14,297 bases of DNA from Rhodopirellula sp. (GTDB lineage: Bacteria; Planctomycetota; Planctomycetia; Pirellulales; Pirellulaceae): contig PAXU01000108.1 in the NCBI GenBank assembly GCA_002714565.1, forward strand, positions 2,180-16,476, given 5' to 3'. Below are positions 1 through 8,700 of the stretch, piece by piece. The position numbers were made by a program, and so were the translations under genes. Position 1 is the first letter of the stretch; each line of letters opens with the position of its first letter. The notes beneath the pieces were generated by a model. That model was not told where the DNA came from and did not search any database. It was given only the letters and a program-made list of their open reading frames with translations.

Positions 1-1022
1 AACCCATCATTGTCGGTTTGAATGACGTCTTTCATCCCGTACTGGTACGAATCATATGGCACAGCCTGTTCAAAATAAGTACAGCTGTTTCGTGAGAGCA
101 TTAGGTGTAGATTCGCAGTTGAAACAAGTGTAAATCCCCATGCCATGATTTCACATCGCATTTGCGCTTCATCAACCAGATCTAACCATTTAATACCCTC
201 GGTAAATCCGCCGGTCATGGTCACATCGGTACGTGCTACGCTCCACGCATTGGAATCAAGGGCATTGGCAAATGCCTGTCGATCTTGAATCCAGTTACCA
301 GACGGCAGGATGGCTAAATCAACGGCTGATGTAATCTCGCGATATCCGTCCAAATCATAATCAAATAGTGGTGCTTCGAACCATTCAAAATCCAGTTGTT
401 CGAGCTCCTTCGCCGCTTTCATTGCCTGATCGCGCGTGTAGTTGTTTTCTACATCAAGCATAAATCTCAAGTCGGTGTTTCCAAATTCCTTGTGTGCAGC
501 TCTTGCTAACTCAAGGTCACGTATTGGATCGCACCAGCAATGGAACTTTACTGCTTTAAATCCTTGTTGTGCCATGTCTGAAATGAAATCGAGGTAAGCG
601 GGCACGCTGTCAAACAGAGGCGTACTGGCGTAGGCCGGTATTTTGTCACGTGTCCCACCAAGTAGCTTATAAATTGGTTGACTTTCGATCTTGCCAAATA
701 TGTCCCAAAGAGCGATGTCGACTGCTGCGATTGCCCCCGGAGGTAATGGAAAAACTCTTGGCCACATCGATGTCCAGATTGATTCACGGTCAAGCGGGTC
801 ATTCCCGACTAGTTTAGGAATCAAGTGTCGAATGCACTCCCCCGTGTAACGGTCATGACAATATGAGGTGTAGTTAGATGTAGCGCCAATTCCTTGAATA
901 CCATCGTCCGTGTCGATGATGACGATCGTGTTCGTCATATACTGTTCAGGGAGATCATGGCTCCATGTATATCGGGTGATTTCCGGACCAACACACTGGA
1001 CGCGTACGCGGGTGATTTTCAT
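1..1022 (-). CDS. Enolase-superfamily protein, mandelate racemase/muconate lactonizing type (3' end beyond window)
   Basis: Reading the minus strand gives 340 codons without a stop up to the window edge, so the C-terminus is missing. The ATG at 1022 is the only start: an in-frame TGA lies at 1035-1037. The fold signature is visible in order: a KFH motif (K159, H161) at barrel strand 2, LDVEN (metal-ligand Asp190), WFEAP (metal-ligand Glu216), LPSGN (residues 240-243), RTDVTMTGG (Asp266) and ANLHLML. Family members remove a proton alpha to a carboxylate, mostly as sugar-acid dehydratases or racemases in the cytoplasm. Two expected residues look changed: the third metal-ligand Glu falls on Gly/Asn (242-243), and the usual strand-7 His region reads MAWGF (Trp295). 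Substrate is therefore not predictable. No signal peptide and no clear Shine-Dalgarno are seen. It is the last visible gene of a minus-strand unit with the dehydrogenase 90 bases upstream. Family assignment is firm; a sugar-acid substrate is inference. Confidence 0.88.
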   Translation of the reverse strand, partial: MKITRVRVQCVGPEITRYTWSHDLPEQYMTNTIVIIDTDDGIQGIGATSNYTSYCHDRYTGECIRHLIPKLVGNDPLDRESIWTSMWPRVFPLPPGAIAAVDIALWDIFGKIESQPIYKLLGGTRDKIPAYASTPLFDSVPAYLDFISDMAQQGFKAVKFHCWCDPIRDLELARAAHKEFGNTDLRFMLDVENNYTRDQAMKAAKELEQLDFEWFEAPLFDYDLDGYREITSAVDLAILPSGNWIQDRQAFANALDSNAWSVARTDVTMTGGFTEGIKWLDLVDEAQMRCEIMAWGFTLVSTANLHLMLSRNSCTYFEQAVPYDSYQYGMKDVIQTDNDG

Positions 1023-1112
1023 GATGACTTGTTTTCAACAGGTTTGAAATTTACGGGAGCTTATCACTAAACTCTCGTTGATGATGTTCGATTGTTTTAT
1101 AGCCAACTGATT

Positions 1113-2072
1113 CTAGGTATCAGAGTTTCCTTGATTGGATTCCTGAAAGAGTTTTGACCAGATCATAAACCGGCGATCTTTTTCAGCGGTAATCTCATTG
1201 ATCTCTTGGTCGGTGAAGTCAAAGAATCCCTTTCCCGTTTTTAATCCGTAGTCGCCGCGGCCCACCATAGCGCGAAGCACTTCAGGCACTTCATGGTTAC
1301 TACGCATTTGTGGTGCCAGTACTTCGTAGATCTTTGCCAATACGTCCCAACCGCCAAAGTCGCCGACTTTCATTGGGCCTGTAGCAGCCCACCGAATTGC
1401 CAGGCTTCCCATAATCGCTGTATCCAGATCCGCTGCACTGATTACACCTTGTTCAATGAGATCGAGCATTTCGCGAAACAGAGCAACTTGTAGTCGATTA
1501 AGAACGAATCCCGGTCGCTCCTTCCGGATATGTACCGGATGCTTCCCTATAGATTTGAATAGGTCCAATACGGTTTCTGTGGTTTCACAAGAGGTCCGCT
1601 CACCCGGGATAATCTCAACTACTGGAATGACATGTGGCGGATTAAACCAGTGCGTATTGATAGCTCGTTCTGGTCGATTGAGGTCAGCTGCAATCGAGGT
1701 CATAGGAAAACTGGATGTGTTACTGGCAAGAATCGTCTCCTTGCTCACAATATCCTCGCAGCGAGCAAAAAACTCTTGCTTGACCAGCAAATCTTCAGCT
1801 ATTGCTTCCGTAACAAATTGGCTATCGGCTAATGCCTCTGCTTCTGTTTCACAAATGATCACTCGTGATAAAACATCATCAAGATCAATTCCATCCAACA
1901 GACCAAGACTCTGCATAACCAGCATGTTGGAACGGATTCTATTGTGAAGCGATTCTCTGGCGTCGGTGTTGTTATCAAATGCCGAGACACGCATGCCCGC
2001 AATTGCTAACATTTGCGCAATGCCGTGGCCCATCGTACCAAGACCAATTACTGAAGCAGTTTGAAATATCAT
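1113..2072 (-). CDS. 3-hydroxyacyl-CoA dehydrogenase family protein, NAD-dependent (319 aa)
   Basis: A cytoplasmic oxidoreductase with an N-terminal Rossmann fold and a C-terminal helical domain. The dinucleotide loop GLGTMGHG is at residues 10-17, and Asp33 at the end of strand 2 favours NAD over NADP. Catalytic residues known from the family appear with the right spacing: Ser120 (SNTSS), His141 (NTHWFNPPHV), Glu153 (VVEIIPG) and Asn192 (RPGFVLNR). The C-terminal YGLKTGKGFFDF motif is typical. At 319 residues it has the length of single-domain 3-hydroxybutyryl-CoA dehydrogenases and of the related L-gulonate 3-dehydrogenase (lambda-crystallin) group. Beside an enolase-superfamily gene and no thiolase or enoyl-CoA hydratase, a hydroxy-acid or sugar-acid substrate is as plausible as a CoA thioester. 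The gene starts 13 bases after the stop of the upstream sialidase-like gene, so co-transcription is likely; no good Shine-Dalgarno precedes the ATG, which may point to translational coupling. Confidence 0.9.
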   Translation of the reverse strand: MIFQTASVIGLGTMGHGIAQMLAIAGMRVSAFDNNTDARESLHNRIRSNMLVMQSLGLLDGIDLDDVLSRVIICETEAEALADSQFVTEAIAEDLLVKQEFFARCEDIVSKETILASNTSSFPMTSIAADLNRPERAINTHWFNPPHVIPVVEIIPGERTSCETTETVLDLFKSIGKHPVHIRKERPGFVLNRLQVALFREMLDLIEQGVISAADLDTAIMGSLAIRWAATGPMKVGDFGGWDVLAKIYEVLAPQMRSNHEVPEVLRAMVGRGDYGLKTGKGFFDFTDQEINEITAEKDRRFMIWSKLFQESNQGNSDT

Positions 2073-2085
2073 ATTGAAAGATTGC

Positions 2086-2724
2086 TTACTTCGTGGGAGT
2101 CAATAATTCATCTAACTCGAACGTTACCGCGCGAATCTCAGAATGACCGGGTTCATAGACGACGATTACCTTGCCATCCGAGAGGATATCCAGTTTCGAA
2201 TAGGCAGACCGACCAGAGTCGATCACACGGCCATCATTCCACGTGTCGCCGTTGTCTTTGCTAAGACGAACCGCTAGATTCATGCGTTCGGAATTCGGTG
2301 CGGCATTGCAAAACAATAGCAACTCACTGTTATTTCCGTATAGACCGACCGGGTAACGAATGATGGATGCATTACAACGTGGATCACAAAGTGAGTAGTC
2401 AGTTTTAGTATTCCAGGTTTTGCCACCATCTTGTGAACGATGCACATTTTGTATCGCAGTTGGCAGATTGAACGTGATGACATTACCTTCGTCACCAAGC
2501 AGATGTAAACACTGCTTGCCGGTGCCTGCATACTTGTTTGTGATATTACACGTACCTGATGTCGTGAATTTCAATTCATTGATTTCAGCGTTATCGAATT
2601 GGCCGGATTTCATATCCTCAAATGAGGTTTTAAATATCGGCTTTTCTGCTGCGCAGTCGCTTGAAATGAGCAAGGACACAACACTGGCAAACAGACAGGC
2701 TTTAAACCTCGGTGAACTTGTCAT
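2086..2724 (-). CDS. Secreted sialidase-like protein, internally shortened (212 aa), possible decaying gene
   Basis: Two Asp-box repeats of the BNR/sialidase beta-propeller are clear: SQDGGKTW (97-104) and SKDNGDTW (155-162). Between and after them come IIRYPVG (Arg123) and GRSAYSKLDILSDG (Tyr175), which resemble the last propeller blades of bacterial exo-sialidases, including the nucleophile-Tyr region. A signal peptide fills about residues 1-26. Residues 28-87 (FKTSFEDM, then GKQCLHLLGDEG) look like the N-terminal carbohydrate-binding-like module seen before the propeller in planctomycete sialidases. Known sialidases need six blades and are roughly 350-550 residues; here the first blades, the F/Y-R-I-P motif and the acid/base Asp are absent, as if lost from near residue 91. 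The reading frame is intact, so it may be a remnant, a non-catalytic binding protein, or an in-frame deletion. Start 2724 is chosen over the ATG at 2760 because an AGGAG precedes it by 6 bases and the signal peptide then begins correctly. Confidence 0.72.
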   Translation of the reverse strand: MTSSPRFKACLFASVVSLLISSDCAAEKPIFKTSFEDMKSGQFDNAEINELKFTTSGTCNITNKYAGTGKQCLHLLGDEGNVITFNLPTAIQNVHRSQDGGKTWNTKTDYSLCDPRCNASIIRYPVGLYGNNSELLLFCNAAPNSERMNLAVRLSKDNGDTWNDGRVIDSGRSAYSKLDILSDGKVIVVYEPGHSEIRAVTFELDELLTPTK

Positions 2725-2730
2725 TTGTAT

Positions 2731-2735
2731 CTCCT
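2731..2735 (-). promoter_or_regulatory. Shine-Dalgarno AGGAG deciding the sialidase-like start
   Basis: On the minus strand AGGAG is followed by six bases (ATACAA) and the ATG at 2724. This supports the inner start rather than the ATG at 2760, which would add 12 residues in front of the signal peptide. Confidence 0.7.
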
Positions 2736-2840
2736 GAAAGCCATGCAGAATTGCACGCATTCACACATCATACGAGGTTTTACCGAGGAAATGATGAAGA
2801 TCTGGCTTGAGTTAATAGCTTATACTTCAACTGTCGAAAC

Positions 2841-2880
2841 TATATATAGTGGATATATATATAGTGGATATATATAGTAG
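2841..2880. repeat. Three near-identical tandem units of TATATATAGTGGA
   Basis: The units are 13 bases (2841-2853), 15 bases (2854-2868, with one extra TA) and 12 bases (2869-2880, ending TAG rather than TGGA). They lie in the divergent intergenic region, 77 bases before the DUF1501 start and 117 bases before the sialidase-like start. Such an array could be a low-melting promoter element, a regulator-binding array, or a simple-sequence tract prone to slippage. The sequence itself is certain; any function is inference. Confidence 0.85.
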
Positions 2881-2956
2881 CCAAATGTAATAGAAATGAA
2901 GACGCAGCGGATCTGGATGTAGAACTTTTTAGTTCTAAGACCTGGAGCAAGGTTAA

Positions 2957-4267
2957 ATGATCACAGTAAGTGGTGAAAAAGCACAATTCTGCGATGGCAT
3001 GAGTCGACGAAACTTACTGCATGCAGGATTTCTTGGTGGAGTAGGTCTGTCCCTTTCCAATATTTTGCAGCTTCAGGCTAAGACAGCTTCAAAGAGTAAT
3101 AAAGCCGTCATTTTTGTTGAACTTGCTGGCGGCCCAACACAATTTGAGACCTATGATCCTAAGCCGAGTGCACCGATAGAAATTCGTGGTGCTTATGAGC
3201 CTATATCGACAAGTGTTTCGGGTACCTTCTTTAGCGAGTGGATGCCTCAACAGGCAAAGATCGCTGACAAACTCTCGATTATCCGCTCAGTTTGGCATCC
3301 AAGTAACAGTCATGATCCATCTAGCCATCTAACACAAACGGGTTATTACAAATCCGGACCGAAAGGTGGCCCAAATCAGTTTCCGGCTTTCGGATCAGTG
3401 ATTTCAAGGACAATCGGCCCGAATCATCCTGCACTTCCTTCGTATGTAGCTGTGCCGAGTGTCATGCGTAATGGGCGTGCGGCCTATCTTGGGCAATCCC
3501 ATAATCCATTTGAAGCCGCAGGCGACCCAAATAAAGCGGGATTTGCAGTACCCAATTTGCAATTGGCCAAGAACATAAGTGTTGACAGGCTGTCGAGCCG
3601 TCGAGATTTGCTGAATGATCTGAATAAACAAAGACGAGTACAAGACCTGCAGGGTGCAACAGACGCGTTGGATGAGTTTTCACAACAGGCATTTGATCTC
3701 GTCCATGGATCACGAGCACGTGAAGCCTTTCATATCGATGCTGAGCCTGATGCTATCCGCGAACAGTACGGTCGCAACACTGTCGGACAGAGCATGTTAT
3801 TAGCACGACGTCTGGTGGAAGCAGGGGTAACGTGCGTTACGGTGCGTAGTACTGGATGGGATGACCACAACAACATTGCCAAAGGACTCGCGAGCCATGC
3901 AGTGCCATATGATCAAGGCGTTGCAGCATTGATTAGCGATTTGCACGCTCGGGGAATGCAAGACGATGTACTCGTGATTGCCATGGGTGAATTCGGTCGT
4001 ACGCCGCGGGTCAACGGGAATGCCGGACGTGATCACTGGGGCGCTGTGATGAGTGTGATGTTATCCGGTGGTGGTCTTAAACCGGGTATCGTTGGATCAT
4101 CAAATAGGAAAGGCGAAGTGCCTGCAGATACTCCGTATCGCCCTGAAAGTATATTGGCAATGATGTATCGTCATCTGGGAATTGATGCATCGAAGACGTT
4201 TAACGATCCGACCGGCCGCCCTCGCTATCTACTCGAAGAACGCGAGTTGATCCAGGAGATCCTATAA
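2957..4267 (+). CDS. DUF1501 protein with Tat-type signal (436 aa), not paired with a DUF1549/DUF1553 gene
   Basis: A DUF1501 protein, a family with an alkaline-phosphatase/sulfatase-like fold that is abundant in planctomycetes and lacks a settled reaction. The N-terminus has SRRNLL (Arg17-Arg18) followed by a hydrophobic stretch GFLGGVGLSLSNIL, fitting twin-arginine export or an anchor. Family signatures follow: ELAGGPTQFETYDPKP (55-70), the region SNSHDPSSH (117-124), WDDHNN (301-306), GEFGRTP (344-350) and GRDHWG (357-362), then GGGLKPGIVG (371-380). The Asp and His residues in these motifs resemble metal ligands of the fold. The ATG at 2957 has GGAG nine bases and AAGG four bases upstream. 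Canonically such proteins follow a DUF1549/DUF1553 gene; this one does not, being divergent from the sialidase-like gene and convergent with the next DUF1501. It may be controlled separately through the AT-rich repeat region. Family call is firm, function unknown. Confidence 0.92.
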   Translation: MITVSGEKAQFCDGMSRRNLLHAGFLGGVGLSLSNILQLQAKTASKSNKAVIFVELAGGPTQFETYDPKPSAPIEIRGAYEPISTSVSGTFFSEWMPQQAKIADKLSIIRSVWHPSNSHDPSSHLTQTGYYKSGPKGGPNQFPAFGSVISRTIGPNHPALPSYVAVPSVMRNGRAAYLGQSHNPFEAAGDPNKAGFAVPNLQLAKNISVDRLSSRRDLLNDLNKQRRVQDLQGATDALDEFSQQAFDLVHGSRAREAFHIDAEPDAIREQYGRNTVGQSMLLARRLVEAGVTCVTVRSTGWDDHNNIAKGLASHAVPYDQGVAALISDLHARGMQDDVLVIAMGEFGRTPRVNGNAGRDHWGAVMSVMLSGGGLKPGIVGSSNRKGEVPADTPYRPESILAMMYRHLGIDASKTFNDPTGRPRYLLEERELIQEIL

Positions 4268-4271
4268 GCGT

Positions 4272-5729
4272 TTACGCCAATAGTCCTTTGACGACCTGTG
4301 CGCCTTCTACACCAGTCAGCCGTACGTCGAGTCCCTGATACTTCACACTGAATCGCTCGTGATCGATACCCAAATTGTGAATGATCGTAGCATTTAGATC
4401 GTTCACGTGAACGGGATTTTCGACAATGTTGTACCCGAAGTCATCGGTTTTTCCGTAATCGATGCCAGGTTTGAAACCACCACCTGCAACCCACGTGCTA
4501 AAGCACCGGCCGTGATGGTCTCGCCCATAATTGTCTTTGGTGAGTTTCCCCTGGCTGTAAATCGTACGACCAAATTCACCGCCAAAAATGACTACGGTAT
4601 CTTCGAGCATTCCACGTTGCTTGAGGTCCTTGAGCAATGCGGCAGCGGGTTGGTCGGTGCCTTTTCCATTCTTCCGGATATTGGCCGGCAATCCTCCATG
4701 TTGATCCCAACCACGATGGAATAATTGAACAAACGGCACACCGCGCTCGGCAAGGCGTCGGGCAAGAATGCAGTTAGCGGCAAACGTGCCCTGCTTTTTA
4801 GCTTCTTCGCCATACATGTTTAAGGTGGATTCTATTTCGTCGGAAATGTCCATTAAATCCGGAATCGAAGTTTGCATACGAAATGCGAGTTCATACTGCG
4901 ATATGCGAGTTTGAATTTCAGGATCACGCGTACGGTCATAGTTTTGTTGATTTAATTTTGCGATCCCATCGAGCATTTTGCGTCGGGCTTTAGTATTCAC
5001 ACCAGGTGGATTGGATAAGTACAGTACCGGATCACCCCCACTTCGGAATTGAACACCCTGATGTCTGGACGGGAGGAATCCACTTCCCCAGAGTCGTGAG
5101 TAGAGTGCCTGACCGGGCATGGCGCCGACAGATACAAATACCACGTACGCTGGTAAGTTTTTGTTTTCCGAACCGAGTCCATAACTAATCCATGATCCAA
5201 AACTAGGTCGCCCAGGTTGTTGGCGGCCGGTGTTGATATAAGTAATCGCCGGATCGTGGTTGATAGCCTCCGTGTTCATCGAACGGATGATGGCGATATC
5301 GTCAGCGATCTTTGAAGTGTGTGGGAGGACTTCAGGATTGATCCATGTGCCCCGTTCACCGAATTTCTCAAACTTGAACATCGGAGACACGCACGTGAAT
5401 TTAGCTTGACCGCTGGTCATCGTGGTTAATCGCTGACCCTGCCGGATGGACTCTGGAAGCTCGATGCCATGGATTTTCTCCATTTCCGGTTTGTAATCAA
5501 ACAGATCAATATGACTAGGTCCACCAGCCATAAACAGCGAGATGACACGCTTTGCCTTCGGCGTGAAGTGTGGCAACCCGGGGATTCCGGATTGGCGCGC
5601 AGCCATAGCCTGTTGCTTGGGTATGACACCATCAAGCGTGGCCAGAGCGGCCATGCCAACACAGTTGCGCAGTGGAGATAGCCACTGCCGGCGAGTTAGT
5701 AATTGTTGTTGTTCTGCTATTGGGTTCAT
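4272..5729 (-). CDS. DUF1501 protein with Tat-type signal (485 aa), partner of the upstream DUF1549/DUF1553 protein
   Basis: A second DUF1501 protein. [26 protein letters not shown] N-terminus: the twin arginines are residues 13-14, followed by a hydrophobic segment to about 32, fitting Tat export. Motifs in order: [17 protein letters not shown] (67-83), NHDPA (158-162), the insert-like [14 protein letters not shown] (215-228), WDQHGG (341-346), GEFGRT (384-389), GRDHHG (402-407) and [13 protein letters not shown] (414-426). This is the larger, more typical form found directly behind DUF1549/DUF1553 genes in planctomycetes. It starts 7 bases after that gene's stop, with AAGGA lying inside the end of the upstream coding region, so the two are almost surely one transcript. 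Its 3' end faces that of the other DUF1501 gene 4 bases away, and no clear terminator hairpin separates them. An exported role in glycan or sulfated-substrate handling is often suggested for such pairs but is inference. Confidence 0.93.
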   Translation of the reverse strand: MNPIAEQQQLLTRRQWLSPLRNCVGMAALATLDGVIPKQQAMAARQSGIPGLPHFTPKAKRVISLFMAGGPSHIDLFDYKPEMEKIHGIELPESIRQGQRLTTMTSGQAKFTCVSPMFKFEKFGERGTWINPEVLPHTSKIADDIAIIRSMNTEAINHDPAITYINTGRQQPGRPSFGSWISYGLGSENKNLPAYVVFVSVGAMPGQALYSRLWGSGFLPSRHQGVQFRSGGDPVLYLSNPPGVNTKARRKMLDGIAKLNQQNYDRTRDPEIQTRISQYELAFRMQTSIPDLMDISDEIESTLNMYGEEAKKQGTFAANCILARRLAERGVPFVQLFHRGWDQHGGLPANIRKNGKGTDQPAAALLKDLKQRGMLEDTVVIFGGEFGRTIYSQGKLTKDNYGRDHHGRCFSTWVAGGGFKPGIDYGKTDDFGYNIVENPVHVNDLNATIIHNLGIDHERFSVKYQGLDVRLTGVEGAQVVKGLLA

Positions 5730-5736
5730 ACTGCTA

Positions 5737-8700
5737 TCAATTCCTTGTAACGGCTTCGTCCAGGTTCATAACCATGCTGCAAAGCATCGTCCATGCGGCA
5801 TGCATGGATACTTCAATCGACTCATCCCGCGCGGATTCACCGAAACTCACCAGGCTCTTGGCGCCCTCTATATCAGCTGCGAATTCTGATAGGTATTCAG
5901 AAAGAATATCACTTAGTATTTCGACTTCTTCTGCTCGTGCCGGTCTGGAAAGCACACGCATGTAAAGATCGCCGATTTGTTGATCGATTGTTGCCGGCGG
6001 TGCCGTTAGTATCTGTTGTGCAAGATTCCTAGCGGCTTCCACGTATTGCACATCGTTAAGTAATACGAGTGCTTGAAGGGGTGTATTTGTTCGCGATCTC
6101 TGAAGGATACACCTTTCCCGTGTTGGAGCATCAAACAGTTGCATATTTGGTGGAGGTGCACTTCGCTTCCAGTATGTATAGATACTTCGACGATATAGTT
6201 TCATTCCATGGTCCTGTACGAACTTTGGATTACCTCCTAATCCAACCTCAGCCCACAATCCGGGCGGTTGGTATACCTTGCCACCTGGACCTCCCATATC
6301 AGAGATCAACAAACCGCTGACAGCCAAAGCATTGTCTCTGATAAATTCAGCCTGAAGTCTGAATCGTGGTCCGCGTGCCAGATGTAAGTTATCGGGATCT
6401 TCTTCCAGTAATTCATCGGTCACAGCGGATGTCTGTCGATACGTCGACGACATCATCATCATTTTCATCATGCGTTTGATATCCCAGCCGCTCTCGCGGA
6501 AATCAACCGCAAGCCAATCGAGCAATTCCGGATGACTTGGGTACTGACCCTGTGAACCAAAGTCTTCGAGCGTTGGAACAATGCCGCGTCCAAACAACAA
6601 AGTCCAGTATCGATTTACGGCCACACGTGATGTGAGCGGGTGGTTGTCCTGAAACAACCAATTGGCAAGTCCAAGTCGGTTCTCAGGGCTTTCGTTTCCG
6701 GGATCGGTAAGACGCAGCAGAGGAGTAGGGGATACCTTGGTGTCACTGGGTTGGTCGTATTGGCCACGTGTCAGGATGAATGTTTCACGAGGTGTAGCAA
6801 CATCCTGCATCACCATCACGGTTGATGCAGGTAACGTAAGTGATGCAATTCGGTCGTTGGCCTTTCTCAGTTCGCCTGCAATCTTCTTGTACTCATCATC
6901 GTGCTTCTTCAAGTAGTATTCTCTAAGGATGTCTTTTTGGTCTTCTGTCAGAGATTCAACTTTTAATAATGGCGATACACGGTCTTCACCAGCTAGTGCC
7001 GCGACTTCAGTTTGAGACAACATCCGATCGTAAATGCGCACATCATCGATTAGTCCTTTAAACGGTGACCCTTTCTCTCCACCATAACGACGGCCGATCA
7101 GAAGAGGCTGAAGGTTATGAATCGTAGATGTAAGGCAATCAGCGATTACAGCGAGCTTACGCTGTTCACCATTCACGTAGACTTTAACTCCAGCAGCTTT
7201 ACTTGAGCCATCATATGTAACAAAGACATGTTGCCACTCATCAGGCGTAAGTTTCTCGGCTGTATGGACCATTATCGAATTCAAAGGCCATTCGTTAGAA
7301 ATCATCACTTGAAGCGTGCCACCGGATGAATCGAGAATAAATCCGCGATTGTTCTTGTTCTCAGCCATCTTCCCGATCGGTGAACCCGATGCATCACCCG
7401 TTGGCTTAATCCAGCAACCGAACGAGAAGCGATCCTGGCGATCAAAATTCGTCGTCTTTCCCAGATCGATGAAGCTGGCACCATCCGTCTTAAAGGCCTT
7501 ACCTTCAACTCCCTCATCCCATAATTCGGGTCCTTTTAGATTGCCTTTGCGATCCTTCTTCGCCGAATCCGCTGCGGTCTTACCTTTCCCTTCATCCAAT
7601 GGCAAGTGGACGATTGGATCGGACGGTCGAGCATCAATCGCAGCTGCTTCGGGATTTGCAATGGCTTCTTTGAGCCATACTTGAAATGGCTCCTCACCAG
7701 CCTGATGGCGAGCTTGTTGGTTGGCTTCAAGTTTTGGGATTTCAGCTCTAAGTGCATTGGCCTCAGCCAATCGCATCGGATCGTAGTAGTCCGTAATGGG
7801 AGTTTGGTTGCCGTTACGCGTCTGCTTACCGGGGTCTGCAGCCTGATTAAAGTAAGCGAAGATCTGATAGTAGTCCTTCATCGTAAATGGATCGTACTTA
7901 TGGTCGTGACACTGCGCACACTCAAGGCTCAAGCCTAGCCATACCATGGACGTTGTTCGCACGCGGTCGACGATATACTCCACGCGATATTCTTCTTCGA
8001 TTAATCCACCTTCATCGGTCGTTGCATTGTTTCGTACGAAACCGGTTGCAATTTTTTGATCAGGTGTTGCATCGGGTAGCAAGTCACCAGCGAGTTGCTC
8101 AATGCTGAAATCTTTAAATGACTTGTTGTTGTTATATGCGCGAACAACCCAGTCGCGCCATGCCCACATGTCCCTTGGTCCGTCAGCATGAAAGACGCTT
8201 GTGTCTCCATAGCGTGCAGCATCGAGCCAGGCGATTGCCATCCGCTCGCCGAAATGACGTGAGCTGAACACTTTGTCGAGGTAGGTTTCATATGCATTGT
8301 CGGAAGAGTCATTTACGAATTCTCGTACATCGGCAGGGTTTGGCGGCAAACCGGTTAGATCCAAACTAACTCTGCGAGCCAGCGTATAACGATCAGCTTC
8401 TGCAGACGGCCGAAGGCCTCGCTCACGCAGTTTGTCGAGAATAAATAAGTCAATTTCATTGGTAGCCCATCGAGATCGTGGAGGCCTTGGTACATCCGGT
8501 TTGGCAGGTGCTTCAAAGGCCCAATGATCGGACCATTTTGCACCTTGCTGAATCCAGCGGCGAATTAAATCGATTTGATCAGTCGTTAGACTCTTAGTTG
8601 AATCAGCTGGCGGCATGCGTTGGTCCACGTCGTTGTGAACTAATCGCTGAAATAATGAGCTTCGGCGAATGTCTCCCGGCGTAACTGCTGGGTTTCCATC

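Larger units (their letters stand above)
2725..2956. other. Divergent intergenic region between sialidase-like gene and first DUF1501 gene
   Basis: This 232-base stretch separates two genes that read outward, so it should hold promoters for both. It contains the AGGAG site, an AT-rich triple repeat at 2841-2880, and a GGAG/AAGG-containing stretch just before the ATG at 2957. I see no convincing sigma-70 -35/-10 pair and no small gene with a supporting ribosome site. Confidence 0.55.

Noticed and set aside
1456..1947. 163-codon plus-strand frame opposite the dehydrogenase
   Set aside because: It mirrors a well-conserved enzyme on the other strand, has no recognisable domain and no supporting ribosome site.
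2724..2760. Longer sialidase-like product starting at the ATG at 2760
   Set aside because: It would put 12 residues before the signal peptide, and the AGGAG lies within that extension, correctly spaced for 2724.
4268..4277. GCGT-TT-ACGC palindrome at the convergent ends of the two DUF1501 genes, as a bidirectional terminator
   Set aside because: Four-pair arms with a two-base loop cannot form a useful hairpin.
6450..6471. ATC-rich triplet run giving a Met-rich stretch (MMKMMMM) in the DUF1553 domain, as a contingency repeat
   Set aside because: The run is short and in frame, and lies where the family normally has a hydrophobic helix; it looks like ordinary substitution.
7316..7684. 122-codon plus-strand frame opposite the LamG-like region
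   Set aside because: It lies wholly inside the strongly supported 1059-residue gene and shows no family features.
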